Below, piece after piece: positions 46,581-60,275 of a stretch of 64,000 nucleotides of DNA. A program made the translations under genes and the position numbers. Under the pieces are notes generated by a model that saw only the letters and a program-made list of their open reading frames with translations, ran no database searches and was not told the DNA's origin. The DNA comes from Plasmodium brasilianum (taxonomy: Eukaryota > Apicomplexa > Aconoidasida > Haemosporida > Plasmodiidae): positions 310,001-374,000 of the forward strand of contig NC_090121.1 in the NCBI RefSeq assembly GCF_023973825.1, given 5' to 3'. Position 1 is the stretch's first letter, and each line of letters opens with the position of its first letter.

Positions 46581-49500
46581 ATTTTTGTTATACGTAAATT
46601 TTTTGTTCCGTATGATTTAGAAAAAAAAAAAAAAAATTAAAACAAATGCATGCATGTACGGATGTGTATGTAACGTGTACATGTGAAAGTATGTTCTTAC
46701 AAATGGGTTCGCATTTGTATATGTTATGTACAAGTATGGAGTTGTTCATATGTATGTATACATGTGTGCATGTTATATATGCTTACATATATACACACAT
46801 ACATATAAAAACTTATAATACGTTGTGCTGCCCAGAACAAAACTTATTGATCTTTTACATGTGAGAACTTAGCGTTTATTATCTCTTATATGCAATATGT
46901 GCATAGGTTACATATATGCACATGTGTACATTCATATACATGTAGTTAATTCATGTACTTCTACAACTTCCATTTAGACTGTTCGTTCTTTATCATTTTT
47001 GCTAATACATTTATACCAGTAATTTCACCATGTAATGCGCATTATTTTTTATGTCCTAATTTTCCTTTTTATTGATATTTTATCTTTTCCAAACAGCCAA
47101 AAATGTAAAAATGAATTTGTACATATATATCCATATATACGCAAATATGCATATATACATATGAACATATACACGTATATACTTATACACAAGTACGTTT
47201 ATCTGCAAACTTATCACTAAATAGGAATAACAGGTTAAGAGTATTCAAATTTCTAATTTTTCGCTGGGGGGAGGAAAAAAAAAAAGGGGAACAATAAGTA
47301 AGCATTTTGTACAAATGAAAAGGACTGTAAATGCGATATTATTATGTGTCAAAAAAAAAAAAAAAAAAAGAAGAAATGCGTTAAATTGAGTATTAATGTG
47401 TATAATTCTGTACACATAAGTATATATATACATACACAAACATATATATATATATATATATATATATAGTCAATGCGAACTCATCAAAAGTACGTCCTTC
47501 TTTAAATTAGCTCCTTACAATTCTATGTTTGTGCTCAAATTTTCAATCTAGTTGTTGTTCACAAATGAAACGATCATATTTTACATGTCCAAATCAACTA
47601 GCATATTACTCATATATCCCCCTTTTTTTTTTTTTTTTTGTTTTTTGCAGTCATAATTTTTATTCTTTCACATATGCAGTTTGTAAAAAATTATGAACGC
47701 ATATGTACGTATACATACGAGTTTTTTACTCTCTCACATGGAAACATACAAACATACGTATATACATATGTACCAAAATAATACGCATATATACCAATAT
47801 AATAAACGTACGAATGTAATGAACATGCTAATGCTACATACATAAGGATATATTTATATACCCTTTTTTGGAGTGCCTTTATGGTATGTGCACATAGTTT
47901 TAAAAGCCCTTTTTTACTTATATTATTGCAGTATTATTGTGGTATTATATGGTATTACTAGGTCATTGTTATGTTATAACTGCGGTATTATTATGTTATT
48001 ACTATTATATTATTATTTTTTCTTCAGCTTTTTTAAATTTATTCCTGCGTCCTTAGTTCACATATATGGACGTATGCGAGTATGTAAATATTACAAGTAT
48101 ATATATATATATATATGTATATACAAGTATATATATGTATATATAAGAATATACAAGTATATATAAGAATATACAAGTATATATATGTATATAAAAGTAT
48201 ATATAAGAATATACAAGTATATACGATGTATTTATATGTATGATATTTTTTATTTCTTTCGAAGCGTAAGGCGTAAATATCCCTCAATACACAAAAAAAA
48301 AAAAAAAAAATACTTGATTTTTTCTTATTTATTGTATCATATGTATTACTTCCTTAAAAGCAAAGTTTTTCTTTTACCATATATTTTACTGTATATTATA
48401 CAAAATATTTTATAGCGTATTTTATGCTAAATATTTTATTTATTTTTTTATATATTTTTTTTTTTTTTTGGAGTATGGAAGGTACTTCCATTTCGTATTA
48501 ACTGCAGTAGAATGTATTGCAAATCTTACTAGTTTACAAAGAGAAGCAAAAATAAAAAAATGATATTAAATTAAAATAAAACAAAGATAAAACAGAAGTA
48601 AATATAAAAATGAAAATTAAAATGAAAATAAAACAAAGATAAAACAGAAGTAAATATAAAAATGAAAATAAAAATGAAAATGAAAACGAAAATAAAAATG
48701 AAAATCGCGTTTTCGTATTTTTGAATATACATACATATGTATGTACGCATATATATGCAGTACACTCTTATGAATATTCTGTTTTGCCGCCATGCATGCG
48801 CTAACATACATATTTGGTTTAATTTGCTAGTACAAAGAGTATGAAGATATATACGCAAATTTGTGCGTGTGTATGATTAACATATTCATATGTGTAACAA
48901 CAATGAGTAAAAATATATTTCTTTGCTCAAATACATTTTTTTTTTTTTTTTTTTTTTTTTTTGTTTCCTCAGTATCATATAGGGAACAGTTCAAACGTGT
49001 AAGCATACAAACGGAGATAAAAACTGAGGATGTGTAGGTGTACGTGTAATTGTACATATGTATATGTATGTAACCTATGGACGTATGTACATAAGTACGT
49101 ACGCGTGATAGGAAACCCATTTGTTTCATTTTTTTATGTCATATTACTCCAATGTGGTATTTTCTAAATATCGTTCTTTTCATGTGCAACAAGAAAAGAG
49201 CAAACATATATAAAAAAGCAAAATATAATATTTTATTTTAAGAAAAAATAAATATTCCAAAGATGATAATTTTCATTATAATAACGTCAATACAAATATG
49301 TGCATTGTATTTAACATATGCACGCGTTTGTAAAATTCAAGGCTTGCACATATAGTTATTACATATATGCACTTATGTACACACATCCACAAACACATAT
49401 TTGTATATATGAACATATATTTACCTATGCTTATGCATAGGCAGACGGGAAAGACCTAAAACAATCAAAACATTTTATAACGATATGTATAAATATAACT

Positions 49501-50646
49501 GTCGTAATAAAGACTATATAATTAAAAAAACAAACGTACAGTAGGTAAGTATGAGAAACTAGATAAAAAAAAAAAAAAAAAAAAAGATTACAATAAAACA
49601 GTATAAAACAGAATGTAACAAAATAAGACAACATATAACAAGTTGAGGCAAAGCAAAACAACCGTCTACAGTCTACAATTTCAAGTCGAATAAACGAATA
49701 TACGTAAAACATGAAAGTTCATTACAAAACACGTTAAATATAAAATTATTTTATTTCTGTATTTCTTGTAAAATATATGTACTCATTTACGAATGTACTG
49801 TACATTAATAAAAAAAAAAAAAAAAGTGGTAGAAGTGATAGAAGTGGTAGATGTGGTAGATGTGATAGAAGTGGTAAAAGTGGCAGAAGTGGCAGAAGTG
49901 GCAGAAGTGGCAGAAGTGGCAGAAGTGGCAGAAGTGGCAGAAGTGGTAGAAGTGGTAGAAGTGATAGAAAAGGCAAAATAAGCAAAAGAGGCATTTCAAT
50001 TACATCCTTATAACGCACCATTACGTACCTTTCACGTAATACATATAAGCGAATAAACAGTTGTACTAGTAGTGTTTCACTACATGTCTTTAAAATTTAC
50101 TCTAGTTTTAATTCTTTAAAATAATAAAAAAAATTTACAATATTTGAAAAGGTACTTAAAAGCAAACTCGTCGCTTTGTAAAAAAATAGTTAATGAAAAA
50201 GAAGGTGCGGCGTAAAAATGTAATATATCTTTGTATACATACATATACAAATACGTACATATACATACATATACGTGAAGGAAAAAAAAAAAAAAAAGAA
50301 AAAATGCAATAAATAATATAAATAAAAGAATGACCACACATTACGAATAACTACTAAAAAAAATTAAATACCAACTGCTACAGTAGTAGCCGTATTAGCA
50401 GCAGTGATGGTAACACACACTAAAAGGTATATAACGCACATAAATAAATAGCTATTACGAAAAAAAATATATTTCAAGAATACCACTTTATCCTAAAATG
50501 GTTAAACCGTGTAAGCTCAACATTTTTGTTTAAAAAATTTTTATAGCACATATATATATATATATATATATATTTATTTATTTATTTATTTATTTATCTA
50601 TTTATTCTATTTATTTTTTATTAAGGGTCTCTCTTCTTTTTATTTA
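46581..50646. other. Intergenic region, 4.1 kb, no supported gene
   Basis: Includes the UPF1 promoter side (just right of 46580) and the 3' flank of the J-protein gene. Holds (ACATAT/GTATAT)n runs (48090-48230), AAAATGAAAATA-type repeats (48545-48705), T runs (48938-48961), the GGCAGAAGT array listed separately and a TTTA/TTTAT repeat (50570-50615). A 93-codon ATG ORF at 49431-49712 (-) is F/C/Y/I-rich and comes from A-rich repeat-like DNA; I do not call it a gene. Confidence 0.5.
49826..49975. repeat. 9-bp AGAAGTGGC repeat
   Basis: About 16 units of AGAAGTGGC/AGAAGTGGT/AGAAGTGAT. The 9-bp period keeps all three frames open on both strands, giving SGRSGR, EVAEVA and similar chance ORFs. It is intergenic, with no nearby gene frame leading into it. 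Confidence 0.9.
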
Positions 50647-52761
50647 TTAACGTTCCCTCCTATTTTTACTCATTTTTGTAGGTATGGTCATGTCCTTATA
50701 TGCTGCATGCCCTTCCGTTTGTATGTGTTCAAATAATTTATTTCTAGAATTAAAAGTTTCATTACATACTTTGCACTGATTTTTGTTTATGCTCTCTTTT
50801 AATTTACACTCTGTTTGACCATTCACTTTTTGTTTGTTTGTACCATCCTTATTTATTTTAGAAGGATTGTTTACTTCCTTATTAATTGTATTCATACCTT
50901 CTTTTTTTTTTTTTTTTTTGGGTTTTTTTTTCTTTCTTCTTGATGTTTCATAATAATCACTACTAGAATTGCTAACCTTCAGGTCCTCATGTAAAGAATC
51001 CTTATTCTCAAACACACTCTTTTCTGCTTGTAGGAATATATCTTTATTCTTCTTTTTGCCATTTTTATACCATGATAATAAATCCTCATTAGAATTTGAA
51101 GACTTCTCGGCAGAGTTCGTATCCTTTTGTGTATTTCTACAATAAGGTGTGTTTTCTTTTTCCATCTCCTCCTTCTTTTTCTTCATCTTCATCTTCTTCT
51201 TCTTCTCTTTCTTTACGCTTCCTTCTGCTTTACTTTTTTCCTCGTCTCGTATTTCAGAACTGTTCTCTTGTCCTACTTCTTGCTCCACGTCTTCACATAC
51301 GTCATTCTGTACCTCTTTCCAATCTTTTTGCTGCACCTCTTTATGTACCTCCTTTCCCGTTTCACCTCCTTCGTCTTCTCTAAAAATACCGTTCAATTCG
51401 TACTTTTGCGCATTTTTCAAAAAGTTGGTTAAATGTTTTTTCGAAGACTCATGAGAAGTGTATTGCTTCATGCTTTTGAAATTTTTTCTACATACATCAC
51501 ATCTATAGATAATTTTATTGTAAACAATTGTATCTTCCTCATCGTCGTCGTTGTCATCTCCCGTATGCATTCTCTTTTTATGCTCACTAGCAGTGCAAAC
51601 CGCATTCGTAGCATTAGCAGCGTTCGTGGTCTTAGCTTCGATGCTCGAAACAGCCGCTTTAACATCCCCTTCATTAGGATTAGCGCCTTTTTTCACCTTT
51701 TCTTCTTTCTTTTGATCGGGGTTTTTCCTACGTAATTCTTCCCCATATGTGCACCCATTATAAGTGGATTGTCCTTTATTTTCGAAATTATCCTCATTAG
51801 ATGAGGACCAGCGAGCACTTGAGTTATCATTTTCCTTATGCTCCAAATATTCCCGCTTAAAATTATTCTGCTCAAACAGCAGTTTTCTTTTTAACATCAT
51901 CTGCTGCTTTTTATGCCTTTCTATTTCTTCAATTTTTTTTCTTTTTTCCTCCGCAATTTCAACGACTCTGTTTAAATAACGTATATCATGTTTTTTTAAA
52001 TGCTGTACAAGTGATCTAATATTATCATTGTATTCCTTTCTTTCTTTTATGCTTCTTTTTTCCCCTGCTTTCTTTAAATTCCTCCTAACATTCCTATTTT
52101 CAAACTCAGCATTTTTTAAGTACTCATAATAATAATCAAATTTTTTTACTGTTGAAAAATTTGTCCAATAATCATAAAAATCATCTATATCTTTTCCACT
52201 CGTCTTCGAATTACCAAAGCTTGGGGCATTAATTTTTTCTTCTTTATCTTCTTTATGTCTATTATTATAACTCCATGTTAATTCTTCATTTTCTTCTTTT
52301 ATTATATTTTCAAATAATTTTTTATACACATTATAAAAATTGTTCTCTTCCTTGTCATCAAATCCGTTGTAACAGTTATTGCTAAAGTATTCCCATATAT
52401 TTATCTTTGTTCTGCTACCACTGTAATACCTGTTCACGTCCTTCGTACTTCTTTCCCACTGTCCATTTGGTCCACATGCAGCTTCATCCGCCTCTTCTTC
52501 ATCTCCTTTCCCCCTAATAATACGCCATCTATTTTTGTCATACCATTTTCTACGTTTTTCATCAATTAAACATTCGTATGCTTCTTGAACACATCTAAAT
52601 ATATTTGTGCATCTTCTTTGCTCTTCTTCAGGCAAATGTGCATTCTTATCTGGATGATATTGTAGTATTATTTTTTTATAGCTTTTCTTAATCTCCTCTA
52701 AAGTAGCATTGTTTTGGACGTTAAGTATTTTGTAGTAGCACCTACATTTTTCTATGTCCAT
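50647..52761 (-). CDS. J-domain protein with two C2H2 zinc fingers, JJJ1/DNAJC21-like
   Basis: Single exon, 704 codons, with an ATG at 52761 (MDIEKCRCYYKILNVQNNAT). The J domain covers residues 1-80 with HPD in LQYHPDKN (about 36). A charged helical region (about 200-310) has KKHDIRYLNRVVEIAEEKRK, as in the Zuotin/JJJ1 middle domain. A U1/JAZ-type C2H2 finger (YRCDVCRKNFKSMKQY...H..SKKH) sits near 417, and a second (CKVCNETFNSRNKLFEHI) near 662. This order (J, charged helix, finger, K-rich linker, finger) is that of yeast Jjj1 and human DNAJC21, cytosolic factors that stimulate Hsp70 to release Arx1-type factors from pre-60S ribosomes. The K/E-rich linker is expanded. Assignment is by architecture. 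Confidence 0.9.
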   Translation of the reverse strand: MDIEKCRCYYKILNVQNNATLEEIKKSYKKIILQYHPDKNAHLPEEEQRRCTNIFRCVQEAYECLIDEKRRKWYDKNRWRIIRGKGDEEEADEAACGPNGQWERSTKDVNRYYSGSRTKINIWEYFSNNCYNGFDDKEENNFYNVYKKLFENIIKEENEELTWSYNNRHKEDKEEKINAPSFGNSKTSGKDIDDFYDYWTNFSTVKKFDYYYEYLKNAEFENRNVRRNLKKAGEKRSIKERKEYNDNIRSLVQHLKKHDIRYLNRVVEIAEEKRKKIEEIERHKKQQMMLKRKLLFEQNNFKREYLEHKENDNSSARWSSSNEDNFENKGQSTYNGCTYGEELRRKNPDQKKEEKVKKGANPNEGDVKAAVSSIEAKTTNAANATNAVCTASEHKKRMHTGDDNDDDEEDTIVYNKIIYRCDVCRKNFKSMKQYTSHESSKKHLTNFLKNAQKYELNGIFREDEGGETGKEVHKEVQQKDWKEVQNDVCEDVEQEVGQENSSEIRDEEKSKAEGSVKKEKKKKMKMKKKKEEMEKENTPYCRNTQKDTNSAEKSSNSNEDLLSWYKNGKKKNKDIFLQAEKSVFENKDSLHEDLKVSNSSSDYYETSRRKKKKPKKKKKKEGMNTINKEVNNPSKINKDGTNKQKVNGQTECKLKESINKNQCKVCNETFNSRNKLFEHIQTEGHAAYKDMTIPTKMSKNRRER

Positions 52762-53969
52762 TATTCGCAGTTAACTTTGCCCTCTTTTCTTCACATACGA
52801 GCTTACACATACAATTTTACATATGCAGTTACATATATACACGCTTATATATACATATGCATATATATACACACATATATATATTTAAATAATATATATA
52901 TATATATATATATATACGCAATCGGGCGAGTATGGCTATATCATAGCCCTTTATTTTTCTAAGGAAAAGATTAGTTTATTCCCCCACGCAACTATTCTCA
53001 TAAAATTTTTTAAATGACAGTAATTCTGAGATGCTTAGGGAGAAAACAAACTAGCCAGTTCAAGTAGCTAAGCAATGCAAAATTGTAAATTAAATAAATG
53101 CACAGTAAAAGAAATAGAAAAGAAAAACAACAAAAGGAATAATACAACAAAAATTTAATTCATATGAACAAACTATTTCAATAACTCCAGATAACTTAAC
53201 AAAAAAAAGGAATCCAAACACGGAAAGCAATTTGTATCCGTACAAATTCTCTTTCTCATTCTTTCAAAAATTTTTTATAGCAAGTTATGACGCATTTATT
53301 CGTATATACATTATGTTCTTTGTATATTATAAATTTAATTTATTATTTTTTACTTATGCTTTTATTTTTTTACATTAATACTTTATTATATCTTTCATCA
53401 TTAATACTTCATTTTATTTTTTATCTTTAATATACTATATTTTTTTTTTATCTTTTTTTAATTATTTTTTAATTTTTTTTTTTATTTTTTTTTTGCCCTA
53501 TTTTACTATTTTACTTTCATCTTAATGCTTTTCTCATCTAGTATTTTTATAAGCACAAATTTATGGCTTTCTTTCTTTTTTTTTTCTTTTTCTTTTCTTT
53601 TTCTTTTCTTTTTCTTTCTTTTTTTATTTTTTTCCTTTTCCTTTTTCTCCCTTTTATTTCGAATGCTTACATTATTCCATATAATATGCGTTCACAGTTG
53701 TACGCCCTTAATTAATTTTATTTTATATTTTCTCCTGTTCATTTTTAATTTGTCATCCCTTTTTATACTTGACAATTTTTCCTTATTTTATTTTAGTTCA
53801 TATTTAAAACTATGATGTAGTTAAGTGCTAAGCTTGAGTTAGGTAAAATGATTATTTCCCATGTTTTTCATTTTCCTTTCACGTGGTACATCCCATTGTA
53901 ACTTAAAAGCAAATATAAGCTTGTACATGGTATTATGTACATATATATGTACATATCTATATCTATCTA

Positions 53970-54007
<38 letters not shown>

Positions 54008-54607
54008 TCATACATGTGAAAATAGGCCCGCGCTTTTGTACATGTTCGTATGTATATGTATTATTTACGTATGTTTCAGGCTTGTTTATAATGGCATATA
54101 TAGAAAGGTCTACACTTTCAACATACAGATAAAACATAATTTTCGTTTTATTTAAAAATTAAAACTAAGGAATTTTTACATTTAATCCTTTTGAGGAACA
54201 TTAGGACTTATAACAAATAATTTCATGTAGCATATTGTAGTCCATTCAACCAAAAATATAACATATAATGAAGCTGGAAAGAAGCAAGGTAAAGCAAAAT
54301 GAAATAAATGAACTGGGTCAATCTTAAGCAATAATGAGTAACAATTCGTCAAATTGAGTAGTACTATGGTACATTGAGTTATAATGTACAATTTGTCGAA
54401 GTGATATACAGCGAGGTGCTAAATAGGCGCAGACAATTTTAATGGGGAAAAAAAAATAAATAAATAAATAAATAAAAGTAATATTAATAAAGTGAAAAGA
54501 AATAAAATCAAATCAGATGAAATAAAATAAATTTGAAATAACATAAAGTATGGATAAAAAATAATAAAAAGTGTAAATAAAAAACATTAAGGCATATATA
54601 AAAAAAA
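52762..54607. other. Intergenic region, no supported gene
   Basis: 5' flank of the J-protein gene and beyond. Holds (TA)n at 52895-52914 and 53965-54005, a T/C-rich stretch (53575-53660) that yields an F/L-rich chance ORF, and TAAA repeats near 54450. Nothing gene-like seen. Confidence 0.5.
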
Positions 54608-55545
54608 TAAGGTGTAAATAATAAGGTGTAAATAATAAGGTGTAAATAATAAGGTATAAATAATAAGGTGTAAATAATAAGGTATAAATAATAAGGTATA
54701 AATAATAAGGTGTAAATAATAAGGTATAAATAATAAGGTGTAAATAATAAGGTATAAATAATAAGGTATAAATAATAAGGTATAAATAATAAGGTGTAAA
54801 TAATAAGGTATAAATAATAAGGTATAAATAATAAGGTATAAATAATAAGGTATAAATAATAAGGTGTAAATAATAAGGTGTAAATAATAAGGTATAAATA
54901 ATAAGGTGTAAATAATAAGGTATAAATAATAAGGTGTAAATAATAAGGTGTAAATAATAAGGTATAAATAATAAGGTGTAAATAATAAGGTATAAATAAT
55001 AAGGTATAAATAATAAGGTATAAATAATAAGTATAAATAATAAGGTGTAAATAATAAGGTGTAAATAATAAGGTATAAATAATAAGGTGTAAATAATAAG
55101 GTATAAATAATAAGGTGTAAATAATAAGGTGTAAATAATAAGGTATAAATAATAAGGTGTAAATAATAAGGTATAAATAATAAGGTATAAATAATAAGGT
55201 ATAAATAATAAGCTATAAATAATAAGGTGTAAATAATAAGGTGTAAATAATAAGGTATAAATAATAAGGTGTAAATAATAAGGTATAAATAATAAGGTGT
55301 AAATAATAAGGTGTAAATAATAAGGTATAAATAATAAGGTGTAAATAATAAGGTATAAATAATAAGGTATAAATAATAAGGTATAAATAATAAGGTATAA
55401 ATAATAAGGTGTAAATAATAAGGTGTAAATAATAAGGTATAAATAATAAGGTATAAATAATAAGGTATAAATAATAAGGTATAAATAATAAGGTGTAAAA
55501 AATAAGGTGTAAATAATAAGGTATAAATAATAAGGTACGAATAAA
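54608..55545. repeat. 14-bp minisatellite, 67 copies, with a 13-unit higher-order repeat
   Basis: The unit is GGTGTAAATAATAA (type G) or GGTATAAATAATAA (type A). Reading units left to right, the block GGAGAGGAGAAA plus one more unit occurs three times in succession from about 54867. The thirteenth unit is a one-base-deleted copy (near 55030), then a GCTATA variant (near 55210), then a plain A unit. The higher-order period is thus about 182 bp. The array begins about 100 bp past the stop codon of the M3 peptidase gene. Because 14 is not a multiple of three, it reads as a 14-residue repeat in open minus-strand frames. These are not genes. Confidence 0.95.
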
Positions 55546-55647
55546 AAATGGGCCATTACATGGTCGCATTTTGCACGCTGTTCGTCCAGTACTTGCGTGC
55601 TGACGCCCCCCGTTACTACCTCCTTTGCTTCGTAACAATATGACTTA

Positions 55648-58147
55648 TCAGTAATGAGCTGCTTTTCTTAAAAGCATTTTTTTGTTAGCCAGTGCATGAG
55701 TTATTATTGAAGGGTTCGCATCAAATGTCAAATCGTCCTCAATAATCTCGTAAAATTTTCTTTGAAATGAAACTAAGGAGCTATATTTTTTTAAAGATAA
55801 GTTATCTGTTGAAAAGTTAAGGAGCACCCGCATTTCAGCGAACAGATAACTTAAGACCGATCCAGCATAGCAACATGAAAAATGGTACGGAAAACTAGTT
55901 GAATGTATAGAATAGTGAGAAGAAAAACTATACGGAAAATACTTTTCAACGGTACTGTAAAATTTGTCCAAGGAATGGTCATAACTATTTTCATGATATG
56001 TATGCATCCCATATTTATCACTATCTCTATGTGAATTACAATTTTTGCTGCGTGTTCCCCGTATGCTGCGTATTACCACTTCTGCACAGCTTACCATACC
56101 TTGATGACCCTCAAAAAACGCATACGGGTCGAGATTATGAATTGCGTAGTCAAGCATCGACTGGGAAAATATATTGGCCAGTCGTGAGTAATCAAATTTC
56201 ATCGTTTTAAAAAGGTACTCATTGATCTTAGAATTGTCATTTATATTATTTGATAAATTGTACATAATATTATAATTATTAGCAACGTGTTCATTAATAT
56301 GAGAAAACAATTCAGCATAATCTAATGGCATATTTGACATCCTGTACATATTATATTTAGTAGATAAAAATAATAAATGATATGCATGACCAAATTCATG
56401 AAATAATGTTAAAATTTCGGAACAACTAAATAGCTTCTTTTCGATCGGTACACTACTGAGAAATCTATAATCAATTAGTACATGACCAGCACATATTAAA
56501 CATGTATTTGGTAAAGAATCTATTAACGGAATTCTAAAATAATCCATAAAACTGATGTCCTTATAAGGCATTATATATATATACCCTAATAAATTACTTC
56601 CACTCTTGTCTTGTTCTCTTCTTGTATTATCTAACAAGTTCTTACCATTCATAATATTACTATTCATAATTTTCTCATTCCGCTTCTTTTTTATTTTATA
56701 GATATGACTATTCTTTCCCCATCTCTCTTGACCTGCCTCTTGTTTCACCTCCTCATATGCAAAATTGTAAATTTTTGAAACAATAATAAGAAAATTTTTC
56801 AAAACATGTGCATGTGGAAAATATGTATTTATTAAATATTCATCTGACTTGTTCAGAATTTTATTATAGTAATAATTCCAGTCATATATGGCTAACTTGA
56901 CACAACTATCCTTTTTATCATCAATGTTAACCTGCATGTTGGTACTTTTTTCTAGATTAATTGTCTTTTCCATACTACATTTTACTGTATCATACTCTTT
57001 GTCTATTTTCATCTTTACTAATGCAAGAAAGTCATTTACTTTATCATAATTATTCTTTTCACTAGTAAAGTGTGATATGGAATAATGTGCCCAATTTTTA
57101 TACCCCATTTTAGTAGCTATGTCATATCTTTTTTTTAATATATTTATTACATCTTTATTTAAATTTTTGTTTTCAAACGGAATGTTAAGCAAGTAAAGGA
57201 CTTGCTTTCTCAAACTGGATTTATGTAAACCGTTCAAAATATACTCATAATTATGTTTGCTTATAGGTATTTTAAGTTTCTTCTTGTTAAAGAAACATTC
57301 GTGCTTCTTCTTCCACTCCTCATCGATGTTTATTTCATCCTTGTCTATTATCAAGTGTCTGGGTAAAAAGGATCGAACAAAAAAATATAAAATAAAAATA
57401 AATAAATAATAATAAAAGGAAAAGGAAAAGGAAAAAAAGGTCCAGTATAAGCACACTGAACGCTCTTGTCCATTTGTCAGACTAAAAATTATTCGCCCTT
57501 TGTTTTGTTTTGTTTTTCCCTAACTAATGTACATATGCATATACTTATACACATACGTATACATCGGTATATGTACACATATATGCACCCATGCATATTC
57601 ACACGTTCATGCGTTTCCTCCCTTACCTTATCCTGACGCTGTTGATTTTATTGAGATAACTGGAGCAGGCTATATTCAAGTCTGCCACTAAACTACCGAG
57701 CGACTTTTCGCTTCTTATGTATATACTATACGGAATGAGTTTCTTATCTATATCCTCAATTTTTATTTTTTCAATACTTCTAGCAATGGTCTCCTCCACA
57801 TATTCCAGAATTTTTCTTTTGAAAAAATTATTATTTTTTTTTTTTAATTTTGCACTTGTAATTAAAAAGCAGTACAGATTGAAGCATTTCTCCGTTATTC
57901 GTTTCCTACTTTGCTTATCACAAACAAGCAGCTTATTTCTTATGTTTACAAGTTTGTTTATTTCATTTGAAATAAAGTAAAAGTTTGTTATACTTGTGTC
58001 TATTGGATGATTAATTATTTTCGAATTCTCTACATATTTTATGACTTGTTCATTTAATTTTTTTTTTTCTGCCCAACAAAAAAACGTTGTTATTTTGGAA
58101 AAAATAAAAAATATACTTTTATTTATCAAAAAATTCATATTTTTCAT
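55648..58147 (-). CDS. M3-family metallopeptidase (thimet oligopeptidase / MIP / OpdA type)
   Basis: Exons 58147-57627 and 57358-55648 join at AG/A (GTAAGG donor, TTTTTACCCAG acceptor). The product is 743 residues, normal for M3. The zinc site is LFHEFGHAYHLLF (HExxH near residue 494). It is followed about 25 residues on by DYAELFSHINEHVANN, which supplies the third ligand Glu and a conserved helix. Downstream, FPYHFSCCYAGSVLSYLFAE matches the family's substrate-binding Tyr/His region (Y-S-C/Y-x-Y-A-x-x). The N-terminus (MKNMNFLINKSIFFIFSKIT) is basic and hydrophobic, compatible with an organellar presequence but not diagnostic. By family it cleaves short peptides, or octapeptide intermediates if it is MIP. 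Which subgroup is undecided. Confidence 0.92.
57359..57626 (-). other. Intron of the M3 peptidase gene
   Basis: 268 bp with GTAAGG donor and CCCAG acceptor, phase 2. The second exon's frame happens to stay open about 98 nt into the intron, so a naive ORF overstates its start. The phase match and the good pyrimidine tract favour the splice. Confidence 0.8.
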
Positions 58148-59994
58148 TTTCTCATTTTTATGTTTCTTTAAACCGTCTTTATTTTACATATGGTCAACAG
58201 ACCCACTGCCGTGCTTACACTTACGTAATCATAAGAAATGACTTTTGGTACGAGAGAAAGTGAGTGGGAGGAAGAAAAAACGTTTTAAAGGGGCATATAA
58301 GGATATAAATCATCATTTGTACCAATTGTAGCCCATTTATGTTATATCGATTACATCTTATAGCGCCGCATTACATTGTATTACGTTTCACTACTTTATG
58401 TTTTGCTATTTTTTATACAAAAAAAGGAAGATAAAAAAAAAATATATATATATATAATATATATATATATATTATATATATATATATATATATCCAGCTA
58501 GCTATTTTTTCTTTTTTTTTTTCACACGAGTTAGGTGTCATCCACCTTTACGACATATTTAAAATAATAAAAAATAATATAGTGAAGGTAAATTCAGAAT
58601 ATAATTTACATTTTTTTAATTTTCAAATATTGCATATTATAATGGAAAAATATCAATTACCTTGTTTCATCTTTTGAAAAATTAAGCTCACCGAAGGAAA
58701 AAAAAAAAAAAAAAAAAATTGATAAAGAGAATAAAGCAATTACATTTTGAGTACAATTTTTATTCTGTTCGCATGCAACACTAAGTTCACAATGACAGGG
58801 AGTAACCGAAACTTGTGGAGATTTTTAAAATAATGTACACTACCTTTAAAGGGAATTCTCACTAACAGCGGATAATATTAGATCTTTTAAGATTATATCA
58901 GATAATATTAGAGAATATTGGAGTATATACAATTCATTGTATTTCCATTTTTATTTTCATTTTATTTTCCATTTCCTTTAAGATGGTACTTGTAGGAGCT
59001 CTTTAAACACCCCCACATACATATGTATGTGCATATATATATATATATATATATACCTGTACATGTACATGCACCTTCCCATTTGAACGCAGGGAAAAAA
59101 GGGAATCATACTAATGAAAAAATAAATTATCAATTTATTTTTTATGAACAAAGGAATACCTACCATAAAGCTCAATTTTTACCCTTTTCAACGACAAATG
59201 TTAAAGTTGTTGTAGCGTTGTTGTTAATATGTATGTTCACATAAGTATATATGTACTTATTTATATAAGCACATATGCATGTATACACCTTTTTACCACT
59301 TATGCTAATCAATTTTTCCCCCCTGTCTGCTTAATGCAAAAGTGCGTAGTTAATACATGTCAACATACATAAACACATGCTGCACATCTTTCTATATTTC
59401 CCACTTATGTACCATACCTCTATGCAGTTTCAACTAATTTAATATGGTTTAATGACAAATGTGCATAATACGAAACTGTTAAAATTATAAAATGATAAAG
59501 AGCACATTTACAAGCAGAAATGCTCATTGCTACATCCACGAAGCGAGGGATTATAAAATGCAACATGCATATACATGTGTGTATATATCTATATATAGGT
59601 ATATATTTATGTGTACAGATGTATGTACGAACATTTGTATATGTAGTCACATATGCATGTACACTCGAGTAACTGCTTATCCTTTTTCACTACCAAGGAT
59701 GTACCTGTTAATAATATAACTTCCAATCTGCACTTATGTATTTTATTTATTTTTATTTTTTTTTTCTATTTGCTCCTTTTCGAAGCGGTTCAGGTTTCCC
59801 ATGATACATACAAATACAAATATATATACACACATGTACATACACTAATATATCTTTTTATATGTATATGTATGTACTGATGTGTGCCTTTTCCCACTTC
59901 TTCAAATTTATTATCACCCAAGTAGTTTTTTTCTTTTTTTATTTTTTTTAAATATATTTTTACGCAACCATGTAAAACTTTCGCTTTCAAAATT

Positions 59995-60275
59995 TATTTT
60001 ATTTTTACTAATTCATTTTATTTTTACTTATTCATTTTATCTTTACTAATTCGTTTTATTTTTACTTATTCTTTTTATTTTTACTAATTCGTTTTATTTT
60101 TACTAATTCATTTTATTTTTACTTATTCATTTTATCTTTACTAATTCGTTTTATTTTTACTTATTCATTTTATTTTTACTAATTCGTTTTATTTTTACTA
60201 ATTCGTTTTATTTTTATTTATTCATTTTATTTTTACTTATTCGTTTCATTTTTACTTATTCGTTTTATTTATTAA
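59995..60275. repeat. 19-bp tandem repeat, about 14 copies
   Basis: The unit is ATTCGTTTTATTTTTACTT, with ATTCA/ATTCG and ACTA/ACTT variants. It is intergenic and T-rich on the + strand. Confidence 0.88.

Noticed and set aside
49431..49712. 93-codon minus-strand ORF with membrane-like composition
   Set aside because: F/C/Y-rich from ACAAAATAAGACAAC-like quasi-repeats. No motif, and probably chance.
54513..55638. Long minus-strand ORFs coding YLYLIIYTLLFIP-type repeats
   Set aside because: These are the 14-bp minisatellite read in frame. The unit gives an open 14-residue cycle in any frame without a stop, and no other coding signal is present.
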